Positions 18,190 to 30,510 are shown, counted from the stretch's first letter. The stretch is DNA of 64,000 bases from Pseudomonas khavaziana (GCF_019145205.1 NZ_JAHSTT010000015.1:62001-126000), one strand, 5' to 3'. The notes: a model not told the origin generated them from the sequence alone. A program made the numbers and translations.

Positions 18190-18234
18190 ACAACCTGCGA
18201 TCGCCCTTTCAGGCTTTATTTACGGGAGGTCTTC

Positions 18235-19371
18235 TTGACTAAGCCAGCCATACTCGCCCTTGCTGATGGCAGCATTTTTCGCGGCGAAGCCATTGGAGCC
18301 GACGGTCAAACCGTTGGAGAGGTAGTGTTTAACACTGCCATGACCGGCTATCAGGAAATCCTTACCGATCCTTCCTACGCCCAACAGATCGTTACCCTGA
18401 CCTATCCGCACATCGGCAACACCGGTACTACGCCGGAAGACGTCGAGTCTGATCGTGTCTGGTCGGCAGGTCTGGTAATTCGTGACCTGCCACTGGTTGC
18501 GAGCAACTGGCGTAACACGATGTCGCTGTCCGATTACCTGAAAGCCAACAATGTTGTGGCGATCGCCGGTATCGACACGCGCCGCCTGACGCGCATCCTG
18601 CGTGAGAAAGGCTCGCAGAATGGCTGCGTCATGGTCGGTGACAATATTTCCGAAGAGGCGGCGATTGCCGCAGCACAAGGTTTCCCTGGCCTGAAGGGCA
18701 TGGACCTGGCGAAAGTCGTCAGCGTCAAAGAAAAGTACGAGTGGCGTTCCACGGTCTGGGATTTGAAGACTGACAGCCATGCGACCATTGATGCTGCCGA
18801 GTTGCCTTACCACGTGGTCGCCTACGACTACGGCGTCAAGTACAACATCCTGCGCATGCTGGTCGAGCGCGGCTGCCGCGTGACCGTGGTGCCGGCGCAA
18901 ACCCCTGCCAGCGACGTGCTCGCCCTGCAACCGGATGGTGTGTTCCTGTCCAACGGCCCGGGTGACCCCGAGCCATGCGACTACGCCATCCAGGCCATCA
19001 AGGACGTGCTGGAGACCGAGATCCCGGTATTCGGCATCTGCCTGGGCCACCAGTTGCTGGCCCTGGCCTCCGGCGCCAAGACCCTGAAAATGGGGCACGG
19101 CCACCATGGTGCAAACCACCCGGTACAAGACCTGGATACCGGCATTGTGATGATCACCAGCCAGAACCACGGTTTTGCGGTAGATGAAGCCTCCTTGCCA
19201 AGCAACGTGCGCGCCATTCACAAGTCGCTGTTCGACGGTTCCCTGCAGGGCATCGAGCGCACCGACAAGAGCGCGTTCAGCTTCCAGGGCCACCCTGAAG
19301 CCAGCCCGGGCCCGAACGACGTAGCGCCGCTGTTCGACCGTTTCATCAATGAGATGGCCAAGCGACGCTGA
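18235..19371 (+). CDS. carA: carbamoyl-phosphate synthase small (glutaminase) subunit
   Basis: 378 residues. It hydrolyses glutamine and hands ammonia to CarB, feeding both arginine and pyrimidine synthesis. N-terminal CarA domain (ALADGSIFRGEAIG, GYQEILTDPSYA) and a C-terminal class I glutamine amidotransferase with the nucleophile Cys in FGICLGHQ and the His/Glu pair in GHPEASPGP. The start is TTG at 18235, decided by a strong GGGAGGT 5 nt upstream; no ATG is available. The leader carries a terminator-like hairpin. carB follows after 105 bp with no intervening gene. Confidence 0.98.
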   Translation: MTKPAILALADGSIFRGEAIGADGQTVGEVVFNTAMTGYQEILTDPSYAQQIVTLTYPHIGNTGTTPEDVESDRVWSAGLVIRDLPLVASNWRNTMSLSDYLKANNVVAIAGIDTRRLTRILREKGSQNGCVMVGDNISEEAAIAAAQGFPGLKGMDLAKVVSVKEKYEWRSTVWDLKTDSHATIDAAELPYHVVAYDYGVKYNILRMLVERGCRVTVVPAQTPASDVLALQPDGVFLSNGPGDPEPCDYAIQAIKDVLETEIPVFGICLGHQLLALASGAKTLKMGHGHHGANHPVQDLDTGIVMITSQNHGFAVDEASLPSNVRAIHKSLFDGSLQGIERTDKSAFSFQGHPEASPGPNDVAPLFDRFINEMAKRR

Positions 19372-19378
19372 CTGACTG

Positions 19379-19417
19379 GCCTGCGGGTGGCCCCGAGCTT
19401 CGGCGGCCCCCGCAGGC
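19379..19417 (+). other. carA-carB intergenic hairpin
   Basis: GCCTGCGGG pairs with CCCGCAGGC around an inner CCGAGCTTCGG stem-loop. No T-tract follows, so read-through into carB is expected; it may be an RNA processing or stability element. Confidence 0.55.
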
Positions 19418-19476
19418 TCTTCAAAGATTGTTCAAGACGGCTTGCCGACTGACCTGCGGATTTGAGTGACAAACCC

Positions 19477-22694
<3,218 letters not shown>

Positions 22695-22698
<4 letters not shown>

Positions 22699-23177
22699 GC
22701 ATAACCAAATACCCAATGACCGTTCAGGGTGCCAAGGCCCTGGAAGAGGAGCATGCCCATCTGACCAAGGTCGTACGTCCAAAGCTGAGCCAGGACATCG
22801 GTACGGCCCGCGAGCTGGGTGACTTGAAGGAAAACGCCGAATACCACGCTGCCCGTGAGCAGCAGGGTATGGTCGAGGCGCGGATTCGTGATATCGAGGG
22901 CCGCATGCAGAATGCGGTGATTATCGATGTCACGACCATCCCGCATACTGGCAAGGTGATCTTTGGCACCACGGTGGAAATCGCCAACGTCGAGACCGAT
23001 GAGAGCGTGACCTACCAGATCGTGGGAGAAGATGAGGCTGACTTCAAAAAAGGCAAGATCTCCGTCGGTTCGCCGATCGCTCGTGCCTTGATTGCCAAGG
23101 AAGAGGGCGACGTGGTCGCTGTGAAGACGCCGAGTGGCGTGATTGAGTACGAGATTGTCGAAGTTCGTCACATCTGA
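22695..23177 (+). CDS. greA: transcription elongation factor GreA
   Basis: 160 residues. It stimulates transcript cleavage by backtracked RNA polymerase. N-terminal coiled coil with the acidic tip (ARELGDLKENAEYHAAREQQ, Asp and Glu that enter the secondary channel) and a C-terminal FKBP-like domain (GTTVEIANVETDESVTYQIVGEDEADFKKGKISVGSPIARALIAKEEGD). The ATG overlaps the carB TGA by 4 nt. Confidence 0.98.
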
Positions 23178-23182
23178 GAAAC

Positions 23183-23205
23183 GGCGCCCGCTTCGTGCGG
23201 GCGCC
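23183..23205 (+). other. GC hairpin abutting the next start codon
   Basis: GGCGCCCGC pairs with GCGGGCGCC around TTCGT, a very stable 9-bp stem that ends one base before the ATG at 23206. It may be the greA 3' hairpin, but it also covers the place where a ribosome-binding site for the next gene would be. Confidence 0.7.
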
Positions 23206-23610
23206 ATGCTTTGGCAGCTCTCCCAGATGCTTTGGGTCGGTGGCCTGTGGCTGCTACATATTGGCGTGTTACCGGCGCTGGGCTTGATTGGCCTGGCACC
23301 GCTGCTGATCGACGAAGTCGACGGATTGTTGAGTGCGCTGCTGGTAGGTTTTGCGGCGGCGTGCGTAATGCTTCAGGCGTTAGTGCTGATCAAGGCTGAA
23401 GGCTTGGGGAGTTTGTGGCGAGATATTCGTGGGCAACTGCTGTTGATGGCGCTGTATGCCTGCGCGATGTTTTGCGTGGTGCATGTGTGGCTGCCGGAAG
23501 CGTTGCGCTGGCGGCTGTTCAGCTATCTTGTGCTAGGGTTCTCCGGCCTGGTGCTGGTGATGCAGCCGGTGCCGGGATGGAGTGGCAGGGCGCGCGAAGC
23601 ACGCCCGTGA
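23206..23610 (+). CDS. DUF4149-type membrane protein
   Basis: About 134 residues with four hydrophobic segments (LWVGGLWLLHIGVLPALGLIGL, LLSALLVGFAAACVMLQALVLI, LLLMALYACAMFCVVHVWL, LFSYLVLGFSGLVLVMQ). This fits the small DUF4149 inner-membrane family that sits between greA and yhbY in Pseudomonas. Function unknown. No ribosome-binding site is visible before the ATG at 23206, which follows a strong hairpin; a GTG at 23143 inside greA and an ATG at 23227 are in-frame alternatives. It converges on yhbY. Confidence 0.82.
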   Translation: MLWQLSQMLWVGGLWLLHIGVLPALGLIGLAPLLIDEVDGLLSALLVGFAAACVMLQALVLIKAEGLGSLWRDIRGQLLLMALYACAMFCVVHVWLPEALRWRLFSYLVLGFSGLVLVMQPVPGWSGRAREARP

Positions 23611-23619
23611 CCCTTTTTG

Positions 23620-23928
23620 TTACTTGAAACGGTGTACGTTCGACAGTTGCTTGTTGACGCTGAAGTTCTTGCGATACAGCAGCGCCATCTTGCCGATGAC
23701 CTGGACCAGATCCGCCTTGCCCGCCTTGCACAGTTCTGCAACGGCAGCCAGGCGCGCTTCGCGATCAAGGATATTGACCTTGATCTTGATCAACTCGTGA
23801 TCGTTCAGTGCGCGTTCAAATTCGGCTAACACACCTTCAGTCAACCCGTTGTCTGCCACAATCAGAACTGGTTTCAGATGGTGGCCAATGGATTTGTACT
23901 GTTTCTTCTGCTCTTGAGTGAGCGGCAT
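23620..23928 (-). CDS. yhbY: CRM-domain RNA-binding protein YhbY
   Basis: 102 residues, a single CRS1-YhbY domain: LKPVLIVADNGLTEGVLAEFERALNDHELIKIKV followed by the VIGKMALLYRKN end. In E. coli the protein associates with pre-50S particles. It is divergent from rlmE (106-bp gap), another 50S maturation factor, as in many gamma-proteobacteria. Confidence 0.95.
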   Translation of the reverse strand: MPLTQEQKKQYKSIGHHLKPVLIVADNGLTEGVLAEFERALNDHELIKIKVNILDREARLAAVAELCKAGKADLVQVIGKMALLYRKNFSVNKQLSNVHRFK

Positions 23929-24034
23929 AATCTGACCCCTGCGTCTGATCTTGTAAAAAGCGGCGGCCAGTTTACCCGAGCGAGTCCGGGACCGCCCAGT
24001 TAATCACGACCCGTTTTATTTTTCGAGGTGGCCC

Positions 24035-24685
24035 GTGGCCCGTTCCAAAACTAGCCTTAAGTGGCTGCAAGAACATTTCAACGATCCTTACGTCAAAAAG
24101 GCGCAGAAGGATGGGTATCGCTCCCGGGCCAGCTACAAGCTGCTGGAGATCCAGGACAAGGACAAGTTGATTCGTCCAGGCATGAGCGTCATCGACCTTG
24201 GTGCGGCCCCCGGTGGCTGGTCCCAGGTGACCAGTCGTCTGATTGGTGGGCAAGGTCGACTGATCGCTTCCGACATCCTTGAGATGGACAGCATCCCCGA
24301 TGTCACCTTCGTACACGGTGACTTCACCCAGGACGCGGTGTTGGCCGAGATTTTGGAAGCTGTAGGAAATTCGCAGGTAGACCTTGTGATTTCCGACATG
24401 GCCCCCAATATGAGTGGATTACCGGCTGTTGATATGCCGCGAGCCATGTTCCTGTGCGAATTGGCACTGGATCTGGCGGGTCGCGTATTGCGTCCGGGTG
24501 GTGATTTCCTGGTGAAAGTGTTCCAGGGCGAAGGTTTCGACGAGTACCACAAGAACATCCGCAAGTTGTTCGACAAGGTACAGACGCGTAAGCCGGACTC
24601 CTCCCGGGACAGGTCCAGGGAACAATACCTGTTATGCCGCGGCTTCCGCGGCGTCGAAGGCGCGGCGAGCGAGGAGCGTTTTTGA
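24035..24685 (+). CDS. rlmE: 23S rRNA (uridine-2552-2'-O) methyltransferase
   Basis: 216 residues (FtsJ/RrmJ). SAM-binding motif VIDLGAAPGGWSQ near residue 50, and the K-D-K-E catalytic set: Lys in RASYKLLEI, Asp in ISDMAPNMSG, Lys in GGDFLVKVFQG, Glu in REQYLL. It modifies the A-loop at a late stage of 50S assembly. The start is GTG at 24035, the only one giving the family N-terminus ARSKTSLKWLQEHFNDPYV. It precedes ftsH, a classic pairing, with a 191-bp gap carrying the ftsH promoter region. Confidence 0.97.
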   Translation: MARSKTSLKWLQEHFNDPYVKKAQKDGYRSRASYKLLEIQDKDKLIRPGMSVIDLGAAPGGWSQVTSRLIGGQGRLIASDILEMDSIPDVTFVHGDFTQDAVLAEILEAVGNSQVDLVISDMAPNMSGLPAVDMPRAMFLCELALDLAGRVLRPGGDFLVKVFQGEGFDEYHKNIRKLFDKVQTRKPDSSRDRSREQYLLCRGFRGVEGAASEERF

Positions 24686-24876
24686 GAATTTCGAGGAAGG
24701 CGATAGGTTTTTTTATATCGCTTTTGTCATGAGGCTTTACGAATATTGTGTAGTCAAAGTTTCACAAAGGGTTACAGACGGCGCCTGCCAGAGATGTAGG
24801 TAATGTAGTAAGTTAGGCCGGTGAATATCATGCGAAGCGCGCGCCAGTAGCGGAGCTTGCTTCAGAGGGTAGTTAA

Positions 24877-26796
24877 TTGAACGATATGGCAAAGAATCTG
24901 ATCCTGTGGTTGATCATTGCGGCTGTCCTGGTGACGGTGATGAACAACTTCTCCAGCCCTAACGAGCCGCAGACCCTCAACTATTCCGACTTCATCCAGC
25001 AAGTCAAGGATGGCAAGGTCGAGCGCGTAGCGGTTGATGGCTACGTGATTACCGGTAAGCGCATTGATGGCGACAGCTTCAAGACCATTCGTCCGGCAAT
25101 TCAGGATAATGGGCTGATCGGCGACTTGGTGGATAACAAGGTCGTCGTGGAAGGCAAGCAGCCGGAGCAGCAGAGTATCTGGACACAGCTCCTGGTAGCC
25201 AGCTTCCCGATCCTGGTGATTATCGCCGTGTTCATGTTCTTCATGCGCCAGATGCAGGGCGGTGCGGGAGGCAAGGGCGGGCCGATGAGCTTCGGCAAGA
25301 GCAAGGCGCGCCTGCTCTCCGAAGATCAGGTAAAGACGACCCTGGCTGACGTTGCCGGTTGCGATGAAGCCAAGGAAGAAGTCGGCGAACTGGTAGAGTT
25401 TCTGCGCGATCCGGGCAAGTTCCAGCGTCTGGGTGGTCGTATTCCTCGCGGCGTGCTGATGGTGGGTCCTCCGGGTACCGGTAAAACCTTGTTGGCCAAA
25501 GCGATTGCCGGGGAGGCCAAGGTGCCTTTCTTCACGATTTCCGGCTCCGACTTCGTCGAGATGTTCGTCGGCGTGGGTGCCAGCCGTGTTCGAGACATGT
25601 TCGAACAGGCAAAGAAACATGCTCCGTGCATCATTTTCATCGACGAAATCGATGCCGTTGGTCGCCATCGTGGTGCCGGCATGGGTGGTGGTCACGATGA
25701 GCGTGAGCAGACCCTCAACCAGTTGTTGGTCGAGATGGATGGTTTCGAGATGAATGACGGCATTATCGTCATCGCTGCGACCAACCGTCCGGACGTGCTG
25801 GACCCTGCGCTGCTGCGTCCAGGCCGTTTCGACCGTCAGGTCGTGGTTGGCCTGCCGGATATCCGTGGTCGTGAGCAGATCCTGAAAGTACACATGCGCA
25901 AAGTGCCAATGGGTGACGACGTAGCACCGGCTGTGATTGCTCGTGGTACGCCTGGTTTCTCCGGTGCTGACCTGGCTAACCTGGTCAACGAGGCTTCCTT
26001 GTTCGCTGCCCGTACCGGCAAGCGCATTGTTGAAATGAAAGAGTTTGAGCTGGCCAAAGACAAGATCATGATGGGCGCCGAGCGCAAATCCATGGTCATG
26101 TCCGAGAAGGAGAAGCAGAACACCGCTTATCACGAGGCGGGTCACGCTATTGTCGGTCGCGTTGTGCCTGAGCATGACCCGGTCTACAAAGTGTCGATCA
26201 TCCCACGCGGTCGGGCCCTGGGTGTGACCATGTTCCTGCCGGAGGAGGATCGCTATAGCCTCTCCAAGCGGGCGCTGATCAGCCAGATCTGTTCGCTGTA
26301 CGGCGGCCGGATTGCGGAAGAAATGACCCTTGGTTTCGACGGTGTGACCACCGGCGCGTCCAACGACATCATGCGTGCCAGTCAGATTGCCCGGAACATG
26401 GTGACCAAGTGGGGCTTGTCGGAGAAGCTGGGTCCTTTGATGTATGCCGAGGAAGAGGGTGAAGTGTTCCTGGGGCGTGGTGGTGGCGGTCAGAGCGCCA
26501 GCTTCTCGGGTGAGACAGCCAAGCTGATCGACTCCGAGGTTCGCAGCATCATTGACCAGTGCTACGGTACGGCCAAGCAGATCCTGACTGATAATCGCGA
26601 CAAACTTGACGCCATGGCTGATGCGCTGATGAAGTATGAGACCATCGACGCCGACCAGATCGACGACATCATGGCTGGCCGTACGCCGCGTGAGCCTCGT
26701 GATTGGGAAGGTGGTTCGGGTACCTCGGGCACGCCGCCCGTAGTTCAGAATGAACTCCCTGAAGCCCCAATCGGTGGCCCGGCGGCTGACCATTAA
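24877..26796 (+). CDS. ftsH: ATP-dependent zinc metalloprotease FtsH
   Basis: 639 residues. Two transmembrane segments (about 8-25 and 105-125) flank a periplasmic domain; then an AAA+ module (Walker A GPPGTGKT, Walker B IIFIDEIDAV, arginine-finger region NRPDVLDPALLRPGRFDR) and the M41 peptidase with HEAGH. It degrades membrane proteins, the heat-shock sigma factor and LpxC in enterics. The TTG at 24877 is chosen since AGAGGG lies 7 nt before it; the ATG at 24886 would be 16 nt away. folP follows after 8 bp. Confidence 0.98.
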   Translation: MNDMAKNLILWLIIAAVLVTVMNNFSSPNEPQTLNYSDFIQQVKDGKVERVAVDGYVITGKRIDGDSFKTIRPAIQDNGLIGDLVDNKVVVEGKQPEQQSIWTQLLVASFPILVIIAVFMFFMRQMQGGAGGKGGPMSFGKSKARLLSEDQVKTTLADVAGCDEAKEEVGELVEFLRDPGKFQRLGGRIPRGVLMVGPPGTGKTLLAKAIAGEAKVPFFTISGSDFVEMFVGVGASRVRDMFEQAKKHAPCIIFIDEIDAVGRHRGAGMGGGHDEREQTLNQLLVEMDGFEMNDGIIVIAATNRPDVLDPALLRPGRFDRQVVVGLPDIRGREQILKVHMRKVPMGDDVAPAVIARGTPGFSGADLANLVNEASLFAARTGKRIVEMKEFELAKDKIMMGAERKSMVMSEKEKQNTAYHEAGHAIVGRVVPEHDPVYKVSIIPRGRALGVTMFLPEEDRYSLSKRALISQICSLYGGRIAEEMTLGFDGVTTGASNDIMRASQIARNMVTKWGLSEKLGPLMYAEEEGEVFLGRGGGGQSASFSGETAKLIDSEVRSIIDQCYGTAKQILTDNRDKLDAMADALMKYETIDADQIDDIMAGRTPREPRDWEGGSGTSGTPPVVQNELPEAPIGGPAADH

Positions 26797-26804
26797 GGTT
26801 TGAA

Positions 26805-27656
26805 ATGACTTCTGCGTTGTCTTCTACCTGGTTGCCTTGCGGCAACCGGGTTCTTGATTTGGCCCATGCACATGTCATGGGCATTCTCAATGTAACCCCT
26901 GATTCCTTTTCCGATGGCGGCCGTTTCAGCCAGGTCGACGCTGCGTTGCGCCACGCCGAGGCGATGGTGGCTGCTGGCGCGACTTTGATTGATGTGGGTG
27001 GTGAATCGACCCGGCCTGGCGCTCGTGTTGTTTCGCCATTGGAAGAGTTGGAGCGAGTGGCGCCGGTTGTCGAGCGCATCGCCCGCGAGCTGGATGTGAT
27101 TATCTCGGTGGACACTTCCACTCCGGCGGTGATGCGCGAAACTGCTCGTCTGGGGGCTGGACTTATCAATGACGTACGTTCGTTGCGACGTGATGGTGCC
27201 CTTGATGCCGCCGCAGCGACCGGCCTGCCTGTCTGTCTGATGCATATGCTGGGTGAGCCCGGCAATATGCAGGATAATCCGCACTACAACGACCTGGTCG
27301 GCGAAGTAAGTGGGTTTCTTGCTGACAGGATGGCCCAGTGCGTGGCTGTGGGAATTGCACCTGAGAAGATCATCCTTGATCCGGGATTTGGCTTCGCCAA
27401 GACCTTGGAGCACAATTTGAGCCTGTTCAAACACATGGATGCTCTACATGCCCTTGGTCGCCCGCTGTTGGTCGGCGTCTCGCGCAAGAGCATGATCGGG
27501 CTCGCCTTGAATCGCCCGGTGGGTGAGCGTTTGTATGGCGGCCTGGCGCTTGCGGCGCTTGCCCTAACCAAGGGCGCACGTATTTTGCGTGTACATGATG
27601 TCGCCGAAACAGTCGACGTGGTGCGCATGCTCGCGGCTGTAGAATCAGCCGAATAA
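26805..27656 (+). CDS. folP: dihydropteroate synthase
   Basis: 283 residues, a TIM barrel joining p-aminobenzoate to the pterin pyrophosphate in folate synthesis; the sulfonamide target. Motifs: GILNVTPDSFSDGG, DVGGESTRPGA, NDVRSL, CLMHMLGEP, LDPGFGFAKT, VGVSRKSMIG and the C-terminal RVHDV with the phosphate-binding Arg-His. Follows ftsH by 8 bp and precedes glmM by 16 bp: the conserved ftsH-folP-glmM operon. Confidence 0.98.
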   Translation: MTSALSSTWLPCGNRVLDLAHAHVMGILNVTPDSFSDGGRFSQVDAALRHAEAMVAAGATLIDVGGESTRPGARVVSPLEELERVAPVVERIARELDVIISVDTSTPAVMRETARLGAGLINDVRSLRRDGALDAAAATGLPVCLMHMLGEPGNMQDNPHYNDLVGEVSGFLADRMAQCVAVGIAPEKIILDPGFGFAKTLEHNLSLFKHMDALHALGRPLLVGVSRKSMIGLALNRPVGERLYGGLALAALALTKGARILRVHDVAETVDVVRMLAAVESAE

Positions 27657-27672
27657 GAATGATGGAGCACTT

Positions 27673-29010
27673 ATGACTAAAAAATATTTTGGCACCGACG
27701 GCATTCGTGGTCGGGTCGGCGAATTTCCGATTACTCCTGATTTCATGCTCAAGTTGGGTTGGGCGGCAGGCATGGCGTTCCGCAGCATGGGCGCTTGTCG
27801 CATCCTGGTAGGTAAAGATACCCGTATCTCGGGTTACATGTTTGAGTCAGCGTTGGAGGCTGGTTTGTCGGCCGCCGGCGCCGATGTGATGCTGCTGGGG
27901 CCTATGCCCACACCGGCGATCGCATACCTGACACGTACATTCCACGCTGAGGCTGGGATTGTGATCAGTGCCTCCCATAACCCTCATGATGACAATGGCA
28001 TCAAGTTCTTTTCCGGGCAGGGCACCAAATTGCCTGACGAGATCGAGCTGATGATCGAAGAACTGCTGGATGCGCCGATGACGGTGGTTGAATCCAGCAA
28101 GCTAGGCAAGGTGTCGCGTATTAATGACGCATCCGGCCGTTATATCGAATTCTGCAAAAGTAGCGTTCCAAGCAGCACCAATTTTGCCGGGTTGAAGATC
28201 GTCGTCGATTGCGCCCATGGTGCGACCTATAAGGTAGCGCCGAGCGTCTTCAAGGAGCTGGGCGCGCAGGTCACAGTACTGTCTGCACAGCCTAATGGCT
28301 TGAACATCAACGATAATTGTGGCTCCACCCACATGGAGCAGCTGCAGGCGGCTGTCCTGGCCGAGCACGCAGACCTGGGTATTGCTTTCGACGGCGATGG
28401 GGACCGGGTCCTGATGGTGGATCACACCGGCATGATCGTGGATGGTGATGATCTGCTGTTCATCATTGCTCGTGACCTGCATGAGCGTAACAAGCTGCAC
28501 GGTGGCGTCGTGGGTACCTTGATGAGTAACCTTGGGCTTGAACTGGCGCTGGCAGAACTGGGTATCCCCTTTATTCGTGCCAATGTTGGTGACCGTTATG
28601 TGATCGCCGAGTTGCTGGAGCGTAACTGGCTGGTCGGCGGTGAGAACTCCGGGCACGTCGTCTGCTTCCAGCACACCACTACAGGCGACGCGATCATCGC
28701 CGCGCTGCAGGTGTTGCTGGCTTTGCGTCGTCGTGAAGAGAGCCTGGCACAGGCGCGCCAAGCCCTGCGCAAATGCCCGCAAGTGCTCCTCAATGTGCGC
28801 TTCGCCGGTGGCGAAAACCCGATCGAGCACCCGGCAGTCAAAGAGGCTTGCGAGCGTGTGACCCAGGCAATGGCGGGGCGTGGGCGTGTGTTATTGCGCA
28901 AGTCCGGCACAGAGCCTCTGGTGCGCGTCATGGTCGAAGGCGAGGACGAAACCCAGGTTCGCGGCCATGCCGAAGACCTGGCGAAACTGGTAACTGAAGT
29001 TTGCGCCTGA
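27673..29010 (+). CDS. glmM: phosphoglucosamine mutase
   Basis: 445 residues. It interconverts glucosamine-6-P and glucosamine-1-P for peptidoglycan and LPS. The active-site phosphoserine loop ISASHNPHDDNGIKFF lies near residue 100, the metal loop AFDGDGDRVLMVD near 240, the sugar loop GGENSGHVV near 325, and RKSGTEPLVRVMVEGE in the C-terminal phosphate-binding domain. All four domains are present. Confidence 0.98.
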   Translation: MTKKYFGTDGIRGRVGEFPITPDFMLKLGWAAGMAFRSMGACRILVGKDTRISGYMFESALEAGLSAAGADVMLLGPMPTPAIAYLTRTFHAEAGIVISASHNPHDDNGIKFFSGQGTKLPDEIELMIEELLDAPMTVVESSKLGKVSRINDASGRYIEFCKSSVPSSTNFAGLKIVVDCAHGATYKVAPSVFKELGAQVTVLSAQPNGLNINDNCGSTHMEQLQAAVLAEHADLGIAFDGDGDRVLMVDHTGMIVDGDDLLFIIARDLHERNKLHGGVVGTLMSNLGLELALAELGIPFIRANVGDRYVIAELLERNWLVGGENSGHVVCFQHTTTGDAIIAALQVLLALRRREESLAQARQALRKCPQVLLNVRFAGGENPIEHPAVKEACERVTQAMAGRGRVLLRKSGTEPLVRVMVEGEDETQVRGHAEDLAKLVTEVCA

Positions 29011-29076
29011 ATTCGGCTTGCCAGTGATGATGTGGTTGGGTAACATCTGCGCCCACTTTGACCGACGAGGTACAGC

Positions 29077-29832
29077 ATGCGTCGCACTATGGTAGCTGGT
29101 AACTGGAAGATGCACGGTACCCGCGCCAGTGTCGCTGAGCTGATCAACGGCCTTCGTCACTTGGCCTTGCCTGGCGGTGTTGATGTCGCGGTGTTCCCGC
29201 CTTGCTTGCATATCAACCAAGTGGTTGATGGCTTGAAAGGCAAGTCGATTCAGGTCGGCGCGCAGAACTCTGCGGTGGAGCCCATGCAAGGTGCATTGAC
29301 TGGCGAGATTTCGCCAAGTCAGTTGGTTGATGCGGGTTGTTCCTATGTGCTTGTCGGGCACTCCGAGCGTCGTCAGATGATGGGCGAGCGTGATGGGACA
29401 CTCAATCGCAAGTTCGCCGCAGCACAGGCTTGTGGCTTGATTCCGGTGCTATGCATAGGGGAGACCCTGGAGCAGCGCGAATCGGGCAAGACTCTTGAAG
29501 TTGTCTCGCGTCAGCTGGGCAGCATCATCGAGGAGCTGGGTGTTGGTGCGTTTGCAAAGGCGGTCATTGCTTACGAGCCGGTCTGGGCCATTGGCACCGG
29601 GCTGACTGCTACACCGCAACAAGCGCAGGATGTGCATGCAGCCATTCGCGCGCAGTTGGCGGCAGAAAATTCTGAAGTCGCACAAGGTGTGCGGCTTCTA
29701 TACGGCGGCAGCGTGAAGGCGGCCAATGCGGTCGAACTGTTCGGCATGCCGGATATCGATGGGGGGCTCATTGGTGGAGCCTCCCTGAATGCAGATGAGT
29801 TCGGTGCGATCTGTCGCGCCGCGGGAAACTGA
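29077..29832 (+). CDS. tpiA: triosephosphate isomerase
   Basis: 251 residues, a complete TIM barrel: substrate Lys in VAGNWKMHGT, electrophile His in VGHSERRQ, catalytic Glu in AYEPVWAIGTG, and the phosphate-binding LLYGGSVKAAN. Glycolysis/gluconeogenesis. The neighbouring glmM-tpiA-secG order is the usual Pseudomonas one; secG begins 4 bp after the stop. Confidence 0.98.
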   Translation: MRRTMVAGNWKMHGTRASVAELINGLRHLALPGGVDVAVFPPCLHINQVVDGLKGKSIQVGAQNSAVEPMQGALTGEISPSQLVDAGCSYVLVGHSERRQMMGERDGTLNRKFAAAQACGLIPVLCIGETLEQRESGKTLEVVSRQLGSIIEELGVGAFAKAVIAYEPVWAIGTGLTATPQQAQDVHAAIRAQLAAENSEVAQGVRLLYGGSVKAANAVELFGMPDIDGGLIGGASLNADEFGAICRAAGN

Positions 29833-29836
29833 AAAA

Positions 29837-30220
29837 ATGCTGGAAACAGTCGTAGTCGTTTTTCATCTGTTGGCTGCCCTGAGCGTAGTTGCTCTGGTTT
29901 TGTTGCAACAGGGTAAAGGTGCGGATGCTGGTGCGTCTTTCGGTGCAGGTGCTTCAAATACTGTGTTCGGAAGCCAAGGTTCCTCTACCTTTCTTAGTAA
30001 GTTTACTGCTATACTTGCCGCCGGTTTCTTCATAACCAGCTTGGGGTTAGGTTACTTTGCTAAAGAGAAGGCTCATGTGCTGACTCAGGTAGGTCTCCCA
30101 AACCCAGCAGTGTTGGAAGTACCAAAAGCAAAACCGGCTTCTGATGATGTCCCGGTGCTTCAAGAGCAAAAGTCGGCTACTCCAGCGACTGACGTGCCTC
30201 CAGCTCAAGAGCAGAAGTAA
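29837..30220 (+). CDS. secG: preprotein translocase subunit SecG
   Basis: 127 residues. Two membrane helices (METVVVVFHLLAALSVVALVLLQQ and LSKFTAILAAGFFITSLGLGYF) joined by the conserved GKGADAGASFGAGASNTVFGSQGSSTFL loop. It assists SecYE in protein export. The 50-residue C-terminal tail is Pro/Ala/Glu-rich and cytoplasmic or disordered. The ATG at 29837 is the standard start; the frame is open further into tpiA but not family-like. Confidence 0.97.
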   Translation: MLETVVVVFHLLAALSVVALVLLQQGKGADAGASFGAGASNTVFGSQGSSTFLSKFTAILAAGFFITSLGLGYFAKEKAHVLTQVGLPNPAVLEVPKAKPASDDVPVLQEQKSATPATDVPPAQEQK

Positions 30221-30241
30221 GAAGGTTGTAAACGCTGTATT

Positions 30242-30327
30242 GCCGAGGTGGTGGAATTGGTAGACACGCAACCTTGAGGTGGTTGTGCCCATAGGGTGTA
30301 GGGGTTCGAGTCCCCTTCTCGGTACCA
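30242..30327 (+). tRNA. tRNA-Leu (GAG)
   Basis: 86 nt with a class II variable arm and an encoded CCA. The anticodon stem CAACC / GGTTG holds loop TTGAGGT, giving GAG. The acceptor stem GCCGAGG pairs with TCTCGGT with two G-U pairs. Follows secG by 21 bp as in E. coli. Confidence 0.95.
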
Positions 30328-30336
30328 ATTATCAGG

Positions 30337-30361
30337 AGAGCCCGCTGTTGCGGGCTTTCTT
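30337..30361 (+). terminator. terminator after tRNA-Leu
   Basis: AGCCCGC / GCGGGCT stem with TGTT loop followed by TTCTT. Confidence 0.8.
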
Positions 30362-30423
30362 GTAGGTGGAAGGTTACATTGACCCTGTAAGGGATCGGTC
30401 GTATACTTCCGCCCCAGCTTTGT

Positions 30424-30500
<77 letters not shown>

Positions 30501-30510
30501 GTTTTAGCGG

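Noticed and set aside
24862..26793. A minus-strand open frame of about 643 codons opposite ftsH
   Set aside because: Shadow frame with no motif; ftsH is complete on the plus strand.
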